From NCBI RefSeq assembly GCF_038784515.1, contig NZ_CP152376.1, positions 558,001 through 622,000 on the forward strand: a stretch of DNA of 64,000 nt. Direction: 5' to 3'. The DNA comes from Rhodoferax sp. GW822-FHT02A01. Lineage in GTDB: Bacteria; Pseudomonadota; Gammaproteobacteria; Burkholderiales; Burkholderiaceae_C. Positions 63,714 through 64,000 of this stretch are shown in pieces (the first letter of the stretch is position 1; each line of letters opens with the position of its first letter). The translations under genes and the position numbers were made by a program. The notes beneath the pieces were generated by a model. The model was not told where the DNA came from, did no database searches, and saw only the letters and a list, made by a program, of their open reading frames with translations.

Positions 63714-64000
63714 ATGTGGCATGTGCTTATCGTTGAAGACGATCCGGAAACCGTGGATTTTTTTGCGTTAAGCGTGGGTAAAAGCAGTCAGCTGGCGCTG
63801 GCCGGATGCGCGAACAATGTGGCGCAAGCCAAGGCGTTTCTCTCGGACCCCAGCAACAGAGTTGACGTGCTTCTCACCGACCTGGGCCTGCCGGATGGCA
63901 GCGGGCTGGATGTGATCCGTTTTGCCAGGCAGCAGCATCCCGAATGCGAGGCGCTGGTGATTTCAATGTTCGGTGACGATGACAACGTGCTGGCAAGCAT
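63714..64000 (+). CDS. Response regulator, N-terminal receiver domain (cut by window end)
   Basis: Partial gene, first 95 codons. The start is ATG 63714 and the sequence begins MWHVLIVEDDPETVDFF: an acidic pair at residues 9-10, phosphoacceptor Asp56 in LLTDLGLPDGSGLDVI, and the switch position in ALVISMFGDDD. This fits NarL/FixJ-type receivers. The output domain lies beyond the window edge. Divergent from the lipoprotein gene. Confidence 0.85.
   Translation, partial: MWHVLIVEDDPETVDFFALSVGKSSQLALAGCANNVAQAKAFLSDPSNRVDVLLTDLGLPDGSGLDVIRFARQQHPECEALVISMFGDDDNVLAS

Overview
The window is GC-rich, densely packed bacterial chromosome. Gene content and order point to a betaproteobacterium of the Burkholderiales, most likely Comamonadaceae (Rhodoferax/Polaromonas/Acidovorax-like). 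Pointers are a PhaM-type polyhydroxybutyrate granule regulator, a DUF3567 protein, a Gcr/'SpecificRecomb' membrane protein, a DctP-DctQ-DctM TRAP transporter with DctS/DctR-like regulators, the ubiA-oxyR-recG block opposite queA-tgt, and an lptA-lptB-rpoN operon. The assignment is inferred from families and gene order; no database was searched. I saw no rRNA, tRNA, CRISPR array, insertion sequence or prophage.

Layout. 1-5.3 kb: tryptophan genes trpE-trpG followed by a threonine aldolase (cut by the window edge), a chemoreceptor, and rpe. 5.3-13.2 kb: apaG, the Gcr-like membrane protein, thiL, then a four-gene insert (WYL regulator, VOC protein, tautomerase, LysR regulator) that separates thiL from pgpA-pncC-lysE. 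13.2-19.0 kb: a two-component system and a divergent TRAP transporter, closed by a clear terminator. 19.0-21.1 kb: an AT-richer porin gene with a TTG start, bracketed by an imperfect direct repeat. 21.1-33.2 kb: Dsb-like lipoprotein, YecA/SEC-C protein, membrane-anchored glutamate-synthase-like protein, orphan PIN protein, RNA methyltransferase, rpoN, lptB, lptA, DHH phosphoesterase, dsbA, SPOR protein, argS. 33.3-40.1 kb: psiF, ubiA, oxyR, recG, queA, tgt. 40.1-45.8 kb, leftward: chemoreceptor, FIST sensor, PhaM, exbD, exbB, tonB. 45.9-50.4 kb: VOC protein, MarC, FAH-family hydrolase, DUF3108 and DUF3567 proteins, psd. 50.4-59.3 kb: LysR-glcD-lrgA-lrgB-aminotransferase, facing a serine/alanine-glyoxylate-type aminotransferase, a PhyH dioxygenase, then asparaginase-arginase. 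59.3-64 kb: a hemerythrin-like protein divergent from two split-barrel proteins (one with GAF and a probable winged helix), a Ser/Thr-rich lipoprotein, and the start of a response regulator gene.

How genes work together. The most suggestive group is 50.4-56.4 kb. A glycolate/D-lactate oxidase subunit lies in tandem with an LrgA/LrgB pair, whose plant fusion homologue PLGG1 moves glycolate and glycerate. Two aminotransferases are next to it, one of a glyoxylate-using family, and a LysR regulator sits upstream: a possible uptake-oxidise-transaminate route for C2 acids. Other groups worth testing are PhaM-FIST-chemoreceptor (storage granule next to ligand sensing), hemerythrin plus PNPOx-GAF-wHTH (possible O2/NO/redox sensing), and a porin with two Cys pairs next to a Dsb-like lipoprotein. 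The two chemoreceptor genes have nearly identical signalling domains in opposite orientation 36 kb apart and form a substrate for inversion.
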